NCBI GenBank assembly: GCA_036924855.1
Contig: JBAGRP010000001.1
Span: 62,001 to 126,000 of the forward strand
Length of the DNA: 64,000 nucleotides
Direction of reading: 5' to 3'
Source: Nitrobacteraceae bacterium AZCC 2146
Lineage (GTDB): Bacteria > Pseudomonadota > Alphaproteobacteria > Rhizobiales > Xanthobacteraceae
Part shown: positions 35,363-44,492 of the stretch, piece by piece
Layout: each line of letters begins with the position of its first letter
Position numbering within the stretch: position 1 is the first letter of the stretch
Made by a program: the position numbers and the translations under genes
The notes under the pieces: generated by a model
The model's input: the letters and a program-made list of their open reading frames with translations, nothing else
Database searches by the model: none
What the model was told of the DNA's origin: nothing

Positions 35363-35716
35363 TTGTCGCGCCTTTGGCGGGCTCTGATCAATACCTGGAA
35401 CGGGCTGACATTCGCGACCCGTTCCGAACAGGCCATTCGCGAGGAGCTGTTCGCACTGCTCCTCGCGGTGCCGCTCTCGTTGCTTGTCGGCACGACCGCA
35501 GTTCGCCGGTTTGAGCTGGTCGCGGTGGTGCTGCTGCTGTTGACCGTCGAACTGCTCAACACCGCCATCGAAAAACTGGCTGACCGCCTCACCAGGGATC
35601 ACGATCCGCAGATCGGCGCGGTCAAGGACATGGGCTCGGCGGCAGTCGGCGTGGCGCTGGCGATCGCCGGATTGACCTGGCTGTTCGCACTCGGCGAACG
35701 CATAGGTGTCTTCTAG
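35363..35716 (+). CDS. dgkA: Diacylglycerol kinase
   Basis: Integral membrane kinase of 117 residues with three predicted helices. It recycles diacylglycerol to phosphatidic acid in the inner membrane. The catalytic helix 'TVELLNTAIEKLADR' carries the conserved Glu and Asn, with 'EQAIREE' and 'HDPQIGAVKDMGSAAV' as further DgkA motifs. The start is a TTG one base after the DAHP synthase stop, so translation is probably coupled. NAD synthetase follows 44 bases downstream. Confidence 0.92.
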   Translation: MSRLWRALINTWNGLTFATRSEQAIREELFALLLAVPLSLLVGTTAVRRFELVAVVLLLLTVELLNTAIEKLADRLTRDHDPQIGAVKDMGSAAVGVALAIAGLTWLFALGERIGVF

Positions 35717-35760
35717 ACCTCGCAATTGCGAAAGGCGAGCCCGCAGGCTTAGATGTTTCC

Positions 35761-37515
35761 ATGACAGATTCCTCGCGCTTCACCATCACGCTGGCCCAGC
35801 TCAACCCGATCGTGGGCGATATCGCTGGCAACGCCGCCAAGGCGCGCGCCGCGCGTGCGCAGGCCAAGGCCGACGGCGCGGCTTTGGTTGTTTTGTCGGA
35901 GTTGTTCATTGCCGGCTATCCGCCGGAAGATCTGGTGCTGAAGCCGGCGTTTCAGGCCGCCTGCCGTGCCGCCATCGAGGAACTGGCGCGCGAAACCGCC
36001 GACGGCGGTCCGGCGATGCTGATCGGCTCGCCCTGGGTCGATGACGGTAAGCTCTACAATGCCTGTGCGTTGCTCGACGAAGGCCGCATCGTGGCGCTGC
36101 GTTTCAAGGCCAACCTGCCGAACTACGGCGTGTTCGATGAAAAGCGCGTGTTCGCCCGCGGTCCCGCCGCCGGGCCGCTGACGATCCGCGGCGTCCGCGT
36201 CGGCGTGCCGATCTGCGAAGATACCTGGATGGAGGAGTCCACCGACTACGAAAACGTGGTGGAGTGCCTGGCCGAGACCGGTGCGGAAATCCTGGTCGTG
36301 CCGAACGGCTCGCCCTATGCGCGCGACAAGACCGACATCCGGCTCTCGATGGCCGTTGCCCGTATTACCGAGAGCAATTTGCCGCTGGTCTATCTCAACC
36401 AGGTCGGCGGTCAGGATGAGTTGGTGTTCGACGGCGCGTCGTTCGTCTTGAACGCCGATCGCACGCTCGGCGCGCAGCTGCCGGCGTTTGCCGAAAGCAT
36501 CACTACGCTGCACTTCCATAAAACCGCTGATGGGTGGCGCTGCGACGGGCCGACCGCGCCGGTGCCGGAAGGCGACGAGGGCGACTACGCCGCCTGCGTA
36601 CTGGGCCTCCGCGATTACGTGCAGAAGAACGGCTTCCCCGGCGTGCTGATGGGCGTCTCCGGCGGCATCGATTCCGCACTGTGCGCGGCCATCGCCGTCG
36701 ATGCGCTGGGTGCCGAGCGGGTGCGCGGCGTGATGCTGCCGTTTCGGTTTACCGCACAGGTCTCATTGGACGATGCCGCGCAACTCGCGAAGGCGCTCGG
36801 CATTCGCTACGAGGTGTTGCCGATCGCGCAAGCGGTCAACGGTTTCGAGGAGATTCTGTCCGGCACCTTCGCCGGATTGCCGCGCGATATCACCGAGGAA
36901 AACCTGCAGGCCCGCACCCGTGGCACGCTATTGATGGCGATCTCCAACAAGACCGGGGCGATGGTGGTCACGACCGGCAACAAGTCGGAAATGTCGGTGG
37001 GCTACGCCACGCTGTATGGCGACATGAATGGCGGTTTCAATCCGATCAAGGACATCTACAAGACCGAGGTGTTCCGGCTCTCCACGCTGCGCAACTCATG
37101 GAAGCCCGATGGCGCGCTCGGCCCGTCCGGCGAAGTGATCCCGGTCAACATCATCGTGCGCCCGCCGACCGCGGAGCTGCGCGAAAACCAGACCGACCAG
37201 GATTCGCTGCCACCCTATGACGTGCTCGATGCCATCCTCGAGCGTCTCGTGGAACGCGAGGAGCCGCTGTCGGCGATCGTCGCCGAAGGATTTGATCGTG
37301 ACGTCGTGATGCGGATCGACCGGCTGCTGAACATCGCCGAATACAAGCGGCGGCAGGCCGCGCCCGGCGTCAAGGTGACGCGGAAGAATTTCGGCAGGGA
37401 TCGCCGCTATCCCATCACCAACAAGTTTCGCGATCTGGCCATAACCTTGCCGAAGCCCGACGAGGCACTGGTGTCCCGCGCCAGCCGCGGCTCAGCCGAG
37501 GCGTTCGAAGGCTGA
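35761..37515 (+). CDS. nadE: Glutamine-dependent NAD+ synthetase
   Basis: Two-domain enzyme of 584 residues making NAD from deamido-NAD, ATP and glutamine. The N-terminal glutaminase (nitrilase fold, about 1-260) has its Glu-Lys-Cys triad in 'LSELFIAGYPPEDL', 'KANLPNYGVFDEKR' and 'VPICEDTWME'. The C-terminal synthetase domain has the P-loop 'GVSGGIDSALCAAIAV' (about residues 299-314) and 'TTGNKSEMSVGYATLYGDM'. The length matches alphaproteobacterial NadE. No strong ribosome-binding site is seen before ATG 35761, which lies shortly after dgkA on the same strand. Confidence 0.95.
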   Translation: MTDSSRFTITLAQLNPIVGDIAGNAAKARAARAQAKADGAALVVLSELFIAGYPPEDLVLKPAFQAACRAAIEELARETADGGPAMLIGSPWVDDGKLYNACALLDEGRIVALRFKANLPNYGVFDEKRVFARGPAAGPLTIRGVRVGVPICEDTWMEESTDYENVVECLAETGAEILVVPNGSPYARDKTDIRLSMAVARITESNLPLVYLNQVGGQDELVFDGASFVLNADRTLGAQLPAFAESITTLHFHKTADGWRCDGPTAPVPEGDEGDYAACVLGLRDYVQKNGFPGVLMGVSGGIDSALCAAIAVDALGAERVRGVMLPFRFTAQVSLDDAAQLAKALGIRYEVLPIAQAVNGFEEILSGTFAGLPRDITEENLQARTRGTLLMAISNKTGAMVVTTGNKSEMSVGYATLYGDMNGGFNPIKDIYKTEVFRLSTLRNSWKPDGALGPSGEVIPVNIIVRPPTAELRENQTDQDSLPPYDVLDAILERLVEREEPLSAIVAEGFDRDVVMRIDRLLNIAEYKRRQAAPGVKVTRKNFGRDRRYPITNKFRDLAITLPKPDEALVSRASRGSAEAFEG

Positions 37516-37526
37516 ATTGGGCATCG

Positions 37527-37673
37527 TATCCCGGACGCGGTGCGGCGCTCTTGGCGCTGCTCCGGGACCCATCTTGATATTTGAATCGATGGGCCCCGGA
37601 TCAGCAGCGCACCACACCGCCTAACGATGCTTGGCATCGTCAGGAACGGCGCGTTGCGCAGCATCCGGGGCAC
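37527..37673. repeat. Palindromic intergenic element
   Basis: GCTGCTCCGGGACCCATC (37556-37573) is inverted as GATGGGCCCCGGATCAGCAGC (37588-37608), with further GC-rich complementary arms outside and a small GATGC-TT-GGCATC hairpin at 37626-37639. It lies between convergent nadE and a DUF2865 gene. It is of the same general type as 25277-25380 and 58551-58685, with different arm sequences. Confidence 0.6.
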
Positions 37674-37689
37674 GAGTCCGTTGTGAAAA

Positions 37690-38844
37690 TTATCGCGTCG
37701 TCGGAATGAAGGTCGGTCCCACCGAACGGATCGGCTTGTTGGGATCGGCGGGAGTCGCCGCTGCAGCTGGAGGCGCCGCGGCGGCCGGCGTTTCCGCCGG
37801 GGCGGGGGCTGCGCCCTTCTTCTGCGCGGCGGGGCTGCCCTTGGCCGGCGGCAGGGACATCTTCTTCGCACGCTCTTCGGTGACGATGATGTCGCCGTTT
37901 TCAGCCGCAGCCTTGTCGTCGATGTTCTTCAGCGCTTCCGACCAGGTCTGTCCCTGAGCCTTGCAGGAGCAGGACGGATTGAACTCGGTGCGATACTTGA
38001 AGGCATTCGGCGACGATGAATAGGGCTGGCCGTTGATCGACACGGCGGCATTCATGTCCTCGCCGGGATTGCGATAGCTGAACAAGTTGGCGTCGGACGC
38101 CGGGCACAGGCTCTTGCAGGTCCTCTCGTCGTCGGCAAAGCGGCTTTGCACGGTGGCGAACGAGATCGGGAAATAGAACCCGTCGCAGGTGCGCACACAG
38201 ACAGTGCGGTAGGTGCCCGATGGCGCACCGGTCCCGGCGTCCATCGGCGGCAGGCCCGGACTGGGCTCGTTATTGCCGAACAGATTGTTCAAGAAATTGC
38301 CGGGGCCGGAGCTACTGCTACGCGCCGCGGCGGCATATTGCGGGCCGCAATTGTTCTGCGCCAGCGCCAGCAGCACCGAGCGGCGCTGGCTGTCGCGGTC
38401 GGAGCTGCCGGGAATGCCGACACGCAGCCGCTCGAGGTTGCCGGTGATCTGGTCGAGATTGCCGCGCATCTGCTGGATCTGGGTGTTGACCGGACCGCAC
38501 TGCGCCGACTGGCCGTTGAACAGCGAGAAGAAGCCGGAGCTGTCGCAGCCCATCCTTTTGGCCTGCGACGTCACGCGATCGAGTTCGCCCTGCTGCTTGG
38601 CGGCTGCCTCCTCGTAGCGCCGGATCTGCTCGGCCCTGGCGGGATCGCCACCGCCGCCGCGGTCGATCGTCGCCAACTGCCCTTCGAGCCGCTGGCACAT
38701 CGGATTGGCAGGCGCGCCCTGTTGCGGCGGCTGTCCGGGCGGAAGGCCTTGGGCGTCGGCATCGACGCTCAGGAAAGCTGCGCCGAGCAAGACGGCGCCG
38801 GCCAAGGCCCAGCGGGAGAGGGAGGCGATCAGTGTGTCAGACAT
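37690..38844 (-). CDS. DUF2865 domain protein, exported
   Basis: Secreted or periplasmic protein of 384 residues. It has a signal peptide (about 1-32, ending DADAQ), a coiled-coil-like region with 'RAEQIRRYEEAAAKQQGEL', and a Cys-rich core 'RTVCVRTCDGFYFPISF' then 'CKSLCP' and 'CSCKAQ', typical of DUF2865. The C-terminal 80 residues are Ala/Pro low-complexity. DUF2865 is common in Bradyrhizobium-like bacteria, and the function is unknown. The Cys pairs suggest disulfides. It is monocistronic and convergent with nadE. Confidence 0.9.
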   Translation of the reverse strand: MSDTLIASLSRWALAGAVLLGAAFLSVDADAQGLPPGQPPQQGAPANPMCQRLEGQLATIDRGGGGDPARAEQIRRYEEAAAKQQGELDRVTSQAKRMGCDSSGFFSLFNGQSAQCGPVNTQIQQMRGNLDQITGNLERLRVGIPGSSDRDSQRRSVLLALAQNNCGPQYAAAARSSSSGPGNFLNNLFGNNEPSPGLPPMDAGTGAPSGTYRTVCVRTCDGFYFPISFATVQSRFADDERTCKSLCPASDANLFSYRNPGEDMNAAVSINGQPYSSSPNAFKYRTEFNPSCSCKAQGQTWSEALKNIDDKAAAENGDIIVTEERAKKMSLPPAKGSPAAQKKGAAPAPAETPAAAAPPAAAATPADPNKPIRSVGPTFIPTTR

Positions 38845-39045
38845 ATCCGGCCATGCAGTAAGTCAGAACAAAGAGGCGCGGGGTGGACGACATCTCAAAC
38901 CGCTACCGACGTTGCCGAATTCGCCCGGTAAAGCGGGGCGGCAGCGCGGCTTCCACATAGCCGCTTCTCGCGGCAGGGTCACGTCGTTTCCGGGGCTTCA
39001 CTGTGGCGGCAAATCGGGCCGTTCGCCCTGCGCGCCGCCCGACAT

Positions 39046-39354
39046 TCAGCGTTGGCAGGTGATCGCGACGAATTCGTTGCAGCCGCCATGCGAACAGGCG
39101 CCGCCGACCGTCTTCGGTACCGATCCGGTCACTTCATCGGGATCGACGCGCCGGTAGGCCGTGGCCTCCGCGAATTCCCGCGACTTGCAGTAGGAGAGCG
39201 CGGCATGGGCGCCGCATTTGTCGCCTTTGGCCAGGCACTGGTCGATGCCATAGCCGTCGGACTGGTTGGCGATGATGAAGACGCGGGAATCGGCTGATGC
39301 GGCGGACGCTGTCAAAACGAATGCAGCGGCCAAAAGCAGGGAAATGGATCTCAT
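39046..39354 (-). CDS. Small secreted Cys-rich protein, unknown function
   Basis: Protein of 102 residues with a signal peptide 'MRSISLLLAAAFVLTASAASA' and a mature part of about 80 residues. It has six Cys, in 'DQCLAKGDKC', 'YCKSRE', 'GGACSHGGC' and the terminal 'ITCQR', so three disulfides are likely in the periplasm. I recognise no named family. Signal peptide, Cys spacing and length suggest a real gene. It is alone, 201 bases upstream of the DUF2865 gene on the same strand. Confidence 0.8.
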   Translation of the reverse strand: MRSISLLLAAAFVLTASAASADSRVFIIANQSDGYGIDQCLAKGDKCGAHAALSYCKSREFAEATAYRRVDPDEVTGSVPKTVGGACSHGGCNEFVAITCQR

Positions 39355-39641
39355 AACTCACCAAATGAATGAGGAAATTCGTCCCCATTCGTTAAACCCA
39401 AAAGGTTAACAATCATTAACCAAGCGGGGGTTAGCGGCGGATTAAGGCCGAAATCGGCCCGGGCGCCGGCCGCCCACCAGCCTTGACGGCCAACCCCCGG
39501 CTGCCGCATGGTGCCGCGATGAACGGATTTCTCGCCATGTGTGGCATTTGCCGCGAGATTACGAGCTAGCGATTCGCTGGCTGAGGCCGTCTTTTCTCAA
39601 TCGAGATCATTGGACGCCCGGCCGCAAGGGACGGGAATTCC

Positions 39642-41036
39642 ATGGATCTGCGACTTTACGATACCTTGACCCGGGAGAAGCGCGTCTTCGCGCCGATCGA
39701 TGCCGACAATGTCAGGCTCTATGTCTGCGGCCCGACGGTCTATGACTTCGCCCATATCGGCAATGCGCGTCCGGTTATCGTCTTCGACGTGCTGTTCCGG
39801 CTGCTGCGGCACGTCTATGGCGCCGATCACGTCACCTATGTCCGGAACATCACCGACGTCGATGACAAGATCAACGACCGGGCGCTCCGGGATTTTCCCG
39901 GCCTGCCGCTGAACGAGGCGATCCGCAAGGTCACCGAGAAGACCGCCGACCAGTTCCAGGCCGATGTGGCAGCGCTGGGCTGCCTGCTGCCGACGCATCA
40001 GCCGCGCGCCACCGATTTCGTTCTGCCGCGGCCCGACGGCAAGACCGACATGGTGACGCTGATCCAGCAATTGATCGCGCGCGGCCACGCCTATGAAGCC
40101 GGCGGCGAGGTGCTGTTCGACACCCAGTCGATGCCGGACTATGGCGCGTTGTCAGGCCGCAAGCTCGACGAGCAGCAGGCCGGCGCCCGCGTCGCCGTCG
40201 ATGCCCACAAGAAGCATCCGACCGATTTTGTACTGTGGAAGCAATCCTCCGCCGAAGAGCCTGGCTGGGAAAGCCCATGGGGCAGGGGCCGTCCGGGCTG
40301 GCACATCGAATGCTCGGCGATGTCGGCCGCCTATCTCGGCGAGACCTTCGACATCCACGGCGGCGGCCTCGACCTGATCTTTCCGCACCACGAAAACGAG
40401 ATCGCCCAGTCGCGCTGCGCGCACGGCACGCATGCGATGGCGAACACCTGGATGCACAACGGCTTCCTGCAGGTCGAAGGCGAGAAGATGTCGAAGAGCC
40501 TCGGCAATTTCGTCACGATCCGGGATCTGCTCAACGACTGGCCAGGCGAGGTGCTGCGCCTCAACATGCTGAAGACGCACTACCGCTCGCCGATCGACTG
40601 GACATTGAAGGGGCTGGAAGAAAGCGCGAAGACGCTCGACGACTGGTACTGGATCGCCGCCGACGCCATGGGCGGACATCCGTCCAGCAAGGTGCTCGAG
40701 GCGCTGTCCGACGATCTCAACACGCCGCAGATGATCGCGGCGCTGCATGGCTTGCGCAACAGTGCGGCATCCGGTGACGACAAGGATCGTGGCAAGTTCG
40801 CCGCGTCATTGCGCATGGTTGGTTTCCTGTCCGAGAGCGCGGCCGACTGGAGCAAACGCAAGCAGCAGGCCAGCGGCATCGACGCCAGGCAAATCGATGG
40901 CCTGATATCGGATCGCACCGCCGCCCGTGCGCGCAAGGACTTCAAGGAATCCGACCGCATCCGCGATGAACTCGCCGCACTCGGCGTGGTGATCAAGGAT
41001 TCCAAGGACGGCACCACCTGGGAGATTGCGCGATGA
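39642..41036 (+). CDS. cysS: Cysteinyl-tRNA synthetase
   Basis: Class I synthetase of 464 residues that charges tRNA-Cys. The HIGH motif appears as '[10 protein letters not shown]' and the KMSKS loop as '[14 protein letters not shown]'. The zinc site uses the Cys in 'YVCGPTVYD' and later '[10 protein letters not shown]' and 'HHENEIAQS'. The C-terminal anticodon-recognition domain ends at about residue 464. GGGACGGG lies upstream of ATG 39642. Its stop overlaps the start of a short membrane protein gene by 4 bases (ATGA), and a GNAT and cimA gene follow in a coupled series. Confidence 0.97.
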   Translation: MDLRLYDTLTREKRVFAPIDADNVRLYVCGPTVYDFAHIGNARPVIVFDVLFRLLRHVYGADHVTYVRNITDVDDKINDRALRDFPGLPLNEAIRKVTEKTADQFQADVAALGCLLPTHQPRATDFVLPRPDGKTDMVTLIQQLIARGHAYEAGGEVLFDTQSMPDYGALSGRKLDEQQAGARVAVDAHKKHPTDFVLWKQSSAEEPGWESPWGRGRPGWHIECSAMSAAYLGETFDIHGGGLDLIFPHHENEIAQSRCAHGTHAMANTWMHNGFLQVEGEKMSKSLGNFVTIRDLLNDWPGEVLRLNMLKTHYRSPIDWTLKGLEESAKTLDDWYWIAADAMGGHPSSKVLEALSDDLNTPQMIAALHGLRNSAASGDDKDRGKFAASLRMVGFLSESAADWSKRKQQASGIDARQIDGLISDRTAARARKDFKESDRIRDELAALGVVIKDSKDGTTWEIAR

Positions 41037-41146
41037 CAAAGCCCGACACGCCGTTTCCAAAGCACTGGCGCTATTACATCCTGATCAAGTGGCTGCTGAT
41101 CGCCGGCGCCATCGCGCTGGCGCTCAAGCTTGTCGGACAGTGGTGA
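41033..41146 (+). CDS. 37-residue membrane microprotein, unknown function
   Basis: A short frame overlaps the cysS stop by 4 bases (ATGA) and ends by overlapping a possible GTG start of the next gene. The product starts '[19 protein letters not shown]' and continues with one hydrophobic helix '[16 protein letters not shown]' ending in QW. It would be a single-pass inner-membrane protein with a positively charged N-terminus. The tight packing on both sides suggests a true translated gene. I do not recognise a family. It is below common annotation size limits. Confidence 0.7.
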   Translation: MTKPDTPFPKHWRYYILIKWLLIAGAIALALKLVGQW

Positions 41147-41151
41147 GCGCG

Positions 41152-41664
41152 ATGGGACAGGCGATGCCACAACCCGCTTTGCGGCCGTTTCTGCCGACGG
41201 ATACGCCGATCCTCGCCGCGATCTTCGCCGCCAGCATCACGCAATTGACGGGGGACGATTACAGCGAGGCGCAGCAGGAAGCCTGGGCCAGCGTCGCCGA
41301 TGACGAAGCCGCATTCGGCAAGCGGCTCGTCGGGCAGTTGACGCTGATCGCGACGCTGCAGGGCTCACCCGTCGGCTTTATTTCGTTGAAGGGCGCCGAT
41401 CATATCGATCTGCTCTATGTGCATCCGAGCGCGGTGCTGCGCGGCGTCGCGTCGATGCTGTGCGATGCGGTGGAAAAGCTCGCCGGTGCGCGCGGCGCGG
41501 CAAGCCTGACCGTGGATGCCAGCGACAACGCGCAGGAGTTTTTCGAAAAGCGCGGCTATGTCGCAACACGGCGCAGCACCGTTACCGTCAACGGCGAGTG
41601 GCTCGCCAACACCACCATGCAGAAGACCCTTGGCGTCGCCGCACCGGGAGTGGCACCGACGTGA
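41152..41664 (+). CDS. GNAT family N-acetyltransferase
   Basis: Acetyltransferase of 170 residues with the GNAT fold. Visible parts are 'ALRPFLPTDTPILAAIFAAS' (alpha 1), 'VGFISLKGADHIDLLYVHPSAVLRGVASML' (beta 4 and the acetyl-CoA binding motif A), and 'SDNAQEFFEKRGYVATRRST' (motif B). A GTG at 41143, overlapping the preceding stop by 4 bases, is an alternative start that adds three residues. The stop overlaps cimA by 4 bases (GTGA). The substrate is unknown. Confidence 0.9.
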   Translation: MGQAMPQPALRPFLPTDTPILAAIFAASITQLTGDDYSEAQQEAWASVADDEAAFGKRLVGQLTLIATLQGSPVGFISLKGADHIDLLYVHPSAVLRGVASMLCDAVEKLAGARGAASLTVDASDNAQEFFEKRGYVATRRSTVTVNGEWLANTTMQKTLGVAAPGVAPT

Positions 41665-43259
41665 CCCGCGAACGGCTCTATCTGTTCGATACCACGCTGC
41701 GCGACGGCGCGCAGACCAACGGCGTCGATTTCACGCTGCATGACAAGCAACTGATCGCCGCGATGCTGGACGACCTCGGTATCGACTACATCGAGGGCGG
41801 CTATCCCGGCGCCAATCCGACCGATACCGAATTCTTTTCCAAAAAGCCAAAGCTCGACCATGCCGCCTTCACCGCCTTCGGCATGACGCGGCGCCCGGGG
41901 CGTTCGGCGTCGAACGATCCCGGCCTCGCGATGCTGCTGGAAGCGAAAGCAGATGCGATCTGCTTCGTGGCGAAGGCGTCAGCCTATCAGGTTCGCGTCG
42001 CGCTGGAGACCACCAACGAGGAAAACCTCGCCTCGATCCGCGACAGCGTTGGCGCCGCGAAAGCTGCCGGCCGCGAGGTGATGCTGGATTGCGAGCACTT
42101 CTTCGATGGCTACAAGGAAGACGCCGTGTTCGCGCTGGGCTGTGCCAAGGCCGCGTATGATGCGGGTGCGCGCTGGGTGGTGCTGTGCGATACCAATGGC
42201 GGCACCATGCCGCATGAGATCGCCGAGATCGTCGGCGAAGTGATCAAGCAGATTCCCGGCAGTCATGTCGGGATCCACGCCCATAACGACACCGAGCAGG
42301 CCGTCGCCAATTCGCTGGCGGCCGTGCGCGCCGGGGTCCGACAGATCCAGGGCACGCTGAACGGGCTTGGTGAGCGTTGCGGCAACGCCAATCTGTGTTC
42401 GTTGATCCCGACGCTGCGGCTGAAGCGCGAGTTTGCCGACGCCTTCGAGATCGGAGTCTCGGCCGAGAAGATGATGACCTTGATGCGGGTGTCGCGCACG
42501 CTCGATGACATGCTGAACCGCGCACCGGATCGCCATGCGGCTTATGTCGGCGAAAGCGCCTTCGTCACCAAGACCGGCATTCACGCCTCGGCCGTGCTGA
42601 AGGACCCGCGCACCTACGAGCATGTCGCGCCGGAAGCGGTCGGCAATCACCGCAAGGTGTTGGTGTCCGATCAGGCCGGGCGCTCCAACGTGATCGCCGA
42701 ACTGGAGCGTGCCGGCATTCCCTTCGACAAGGCTGATCCGAAACTGCTGCGCCTCGTCGAGGAGATGAAGGAGCGCGAGGCCGCGGGCTATGCCTATGAG
42801 TCCGCAAACGCCTCGTTCGACCTGCTGGCGCGGCGCACGCTCGGCAAGGTCCCGGAATACTTTCGCGTCGAACAGTTCGACGTCAATACCGAGCAGCGCT
42901 ACAATTCCGGTGGCCAGCGCGTCACGGTGGCGATGGCGGTGGTGAAGGTCGACGTCGCTGGCGAGATGCTGATTTCGGCGGCGGAGGGCAACGGCCCGGT
43001 CAACGCGCTCGATGTCGCCTTGCGCAAGGATCTCGGCAAGTATCAGAAATATATCGATGGTCTGAAGCTGATCGACTACCGCGTCCGTATCCTCAATGGA
43101 GGCACCGAGGCGGTGACGCGGGTGCTGATCGAAAGCGAGGACGAGGAGGGCGAGCGCTGGACTACCGTCGGCGTCTCGCCCAATATCATCGACGCCTCGT
43201 TCCAGGCCTTAATGGACTCCGTCGTCTACAAACTCGTGAAGTCGAACGCGCTCGCGTGA
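41661..43259 (+). CDS. cimA: (R)-citramalate synthase
   Basis: Enzyme of 532 residues in the LeuA/CimA family, condensing pyruvate with acetyl-CoA to citramalate, the first step of the threonine-independent route to isoleucine. The catalytic motif 'LFDTTLRDGAQTNGVDFT' is at the N-terminus, with the metal-binding 'HAHNDTEQAVANS' and 'GTLNGLGERCGNANL' following. The C-terminal part (about 400-530) is the LeuA-type allosteric domain, so feedback by isoleucine is likely. The start is GTG at 41661, overlapping the GNAT stop. A VOC gene follows after 10 bases. Confidence 0.92.
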   Translation: MTRERLYLFDTTLRDGAQTNGVDFTLHDKQLIAAMLDDLGIDYIEGGYPGANPTDTEFFSKKPKLDHAAFTAFGMTRRPGRSASNDPGLAMLLEAKADAICFVAKASAYQVRVALETTNEENLASIRDSVGAAKAAGREVMLDCEHFFDGYKEDAVFALGCAKAAYDAGARWVVLCDTNGGTMPHEIAEIVGEVIKQIPGSHVGIHAHNDTEQAVANSLAAVRAGVRQIQGTLNGLGERCGNANLCSLIPTLRLKREFADAFEIGVSAEKMMTLMRVSRTLDDMLNRAPDRHAAYVGESAFVTKTGIHASAVLKDPRTYEHVAPEAVGNHRKVLVSDQAGRSNVIAELERAGIPFDKADPKLLRLVEEMKEREAAGYAYESANASFDLLARRTLGKVPEYFRVEQFDVNTEQRYNSGGQRVTVAMAVVKVDVAGEMLISAAEGNGPVNALDVALRKDLGKYQKYIDGLKLIDYRVRILNGGTEAVTRVLIESEDEEGERWTTVGVSPNIIDASFQALMDSVVYKLVKSNALA

Positions 43260-43269
43260 GGAGACCTTC

Positions 43270-43662
43270 GTGATCGATCACGTCTCGCTCGCCGTCAGCA
43301 ATCTCGAGCGCGCTGTGCCGTTCTACGAGCAGGTTTTCGCGCCGCTGGGTATGGCGCGTCTGGTGACCCGGGCGGCGATGGTCGGCTTCGGCAAAACCTA
43401 TCCGGAAGTCTGGATCAATTTGCGCGGCGGCATGAAGCCGCTGTCGCCGGACAACGGCGCGCATCTGTGCTTGCGCGCGAAAACCACCGAAGAAGTCGAT
43501 GCATTTCATATGGCCGCCATGGCCGCCGGCGCTGTGTCGGAAAGCGCGCCGTCGCTGCGGCCGCATGAAAGGGTGCGCTATTACGCGACCTTTATCGTCG
43601 ACCCCGACGGCAACCGGATCGAGGTTGTGACATTTCCGAAAGAAGAGGACGCCGTCGGCTGA
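43270..43662 (+). CDS. VOC family (glyoxalase/bleomycin resistance) protein
   Basis: Metal-binding vicinal oxygen chelate protein of 130 residues. The N-terminal strand 'MIDHVSLAVSNLERAVPFYEQVFAPLG' carries the first His, and the C-terminal 'YYATFIVDPDGNRIEVV' carries the last Glu; 'HLCLRAKT' supplies another His. These match the usual His/His/Glu metal site. Start is GTG at 43270, 10 bases after cimA with GAGGAG before it. It is the last gene of the cysS-cimA run. The reaction is unknown. Confidence 0.9.
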   Translation: MIDHVSLAVSNLERAVPFYEQVFAPLGMARLVTRAAMVGFGKTYPEVWINLRGGMKPLSPDNGAHLCLRAKTTEEVDAFHMAAMAAGAVSESAPSLRPHERVRYYATFIVDPDGNRIEVVTFPKEEDAVG

Positions 43663-43674
43663 CGGCGTCGACCG

Positions 43675-44280
43675 TTACAGGCGGGTGGCCACGTCGGCAG
43701 CCAGTTTTTTGGCTTCTTCCGAGGCCAGCGCCGCGGCGGAGCGGAGCCTCGGCAGGATGTCCTCGACCTGCTCGGCCTTGAGGATCTCCAGCGCCAGCGT
43801 CGGCCGGATGAAGGCGGTGGAGCGCATATGGCTGAACAACTGCAGCAGCGGTTCCCAGAAATCATCGATATTGGCGAGCAGGATCGGCTTGCTATGGCGG
43901 CCAAGCTGCTGCCAGGTCAGCTGCTCGACCAGCTCTTCCAGTGTGCCGATACCGCCGGGCAGGGCGACGAAGGCGTCGGAGCGCTCGAACATCAGCCGCT
44001 TGCGTTCGTGCATGTCGTGGGTGACGATCAGTTCCTGAGCCCCAGTCAGCGCGTTTTCGCGCTTGGTCAGGAAGTCCGGGATGATGCCGGTGACCCGGCC
44101 GCCGTGCTGGAGCACGGAGGTGGCCACGGCCCCCATCAACCCGATCGAGCCGCCGCCATACACCAGCCCTACGTTATTCTCGGCCAGCGACTTGCCGAGC
44201 GCGATGGCCGATTCGACGAAGAGGGGGTTTGTTCCGGGGCCGGAGCCGCAATAGACACAGACGGTTTTGATTGTGCTCAT
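43675..44280 (-). CDS. LOG family nucleoside 5'-monophosphate phosphoribohydrolase (TIGR00730)
   Basis: Rossmann-fold protein of 201 residues of the LOG (lysine decarboxylase-like) family. It has 'VCVYCGSGPGTNPLF' at the N-terminus, 'GLVYGGGSIGLMGAVA' and the diagnostic 'PGGIGTLEEL' near residue 108. Members cleave cytokinin riboside or purine monophosphates, releasing the base; the old name lysine decarboxylase is wrong. ATG at 44280. It is convergent with the VOC gene. In a plant-associated bacterium it could make cytokinins, but that is only inferred from the family. Confidence 0.92.
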   Translation of the reverse strand: MSTIKTVCVYCGSGPGTNPLFVESAIALGKSLAENNVGLVYGGGSIGLMGAVATSVLQHGGRVTGIIPDFLTKRENALTGAQELIVTHDMHERKRLMFERSDAFVALPGGIGTLEELVEQLTWQQLGRHSKPILLANIDDFWEPLLQLFSHMRSTAFIRPTLALEILKAEQVEDILPRLRSAAALASEEAKKLAADVATRL

Positions 44281-44492
44281 GAAAATTCATGTGGCACTGC
44301 GGGATCACAGCGTCAAGACTTCGATGCAGGCGGGGGCAGGAATTTCCTGCTGGGAACGCGTCGCAACATGGAAAAGAATGCCCCGGGAGGGTGCGACATT
44401 CGGGCAAACGCACTATATGTCGGTCAACATGCACCCGATCAAAATGACCATGCGACTGCGCTGCGCCGTCCGCTTCGTTCCAGGCCTCGTTA

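Noticed and set aside
39409..39421. TTAA repeats upstream of the six-Cys protein gene as a CtrA site
   Set aside because: The spacing is TTAA-N6-TTAA, not N7.
39519..39569. Short frame containing 'MCGICRE', like the start of glutamine amidotransferases
   Set aside because: It stops after 16 codons and the similarity covers only seven residues; probably chance.
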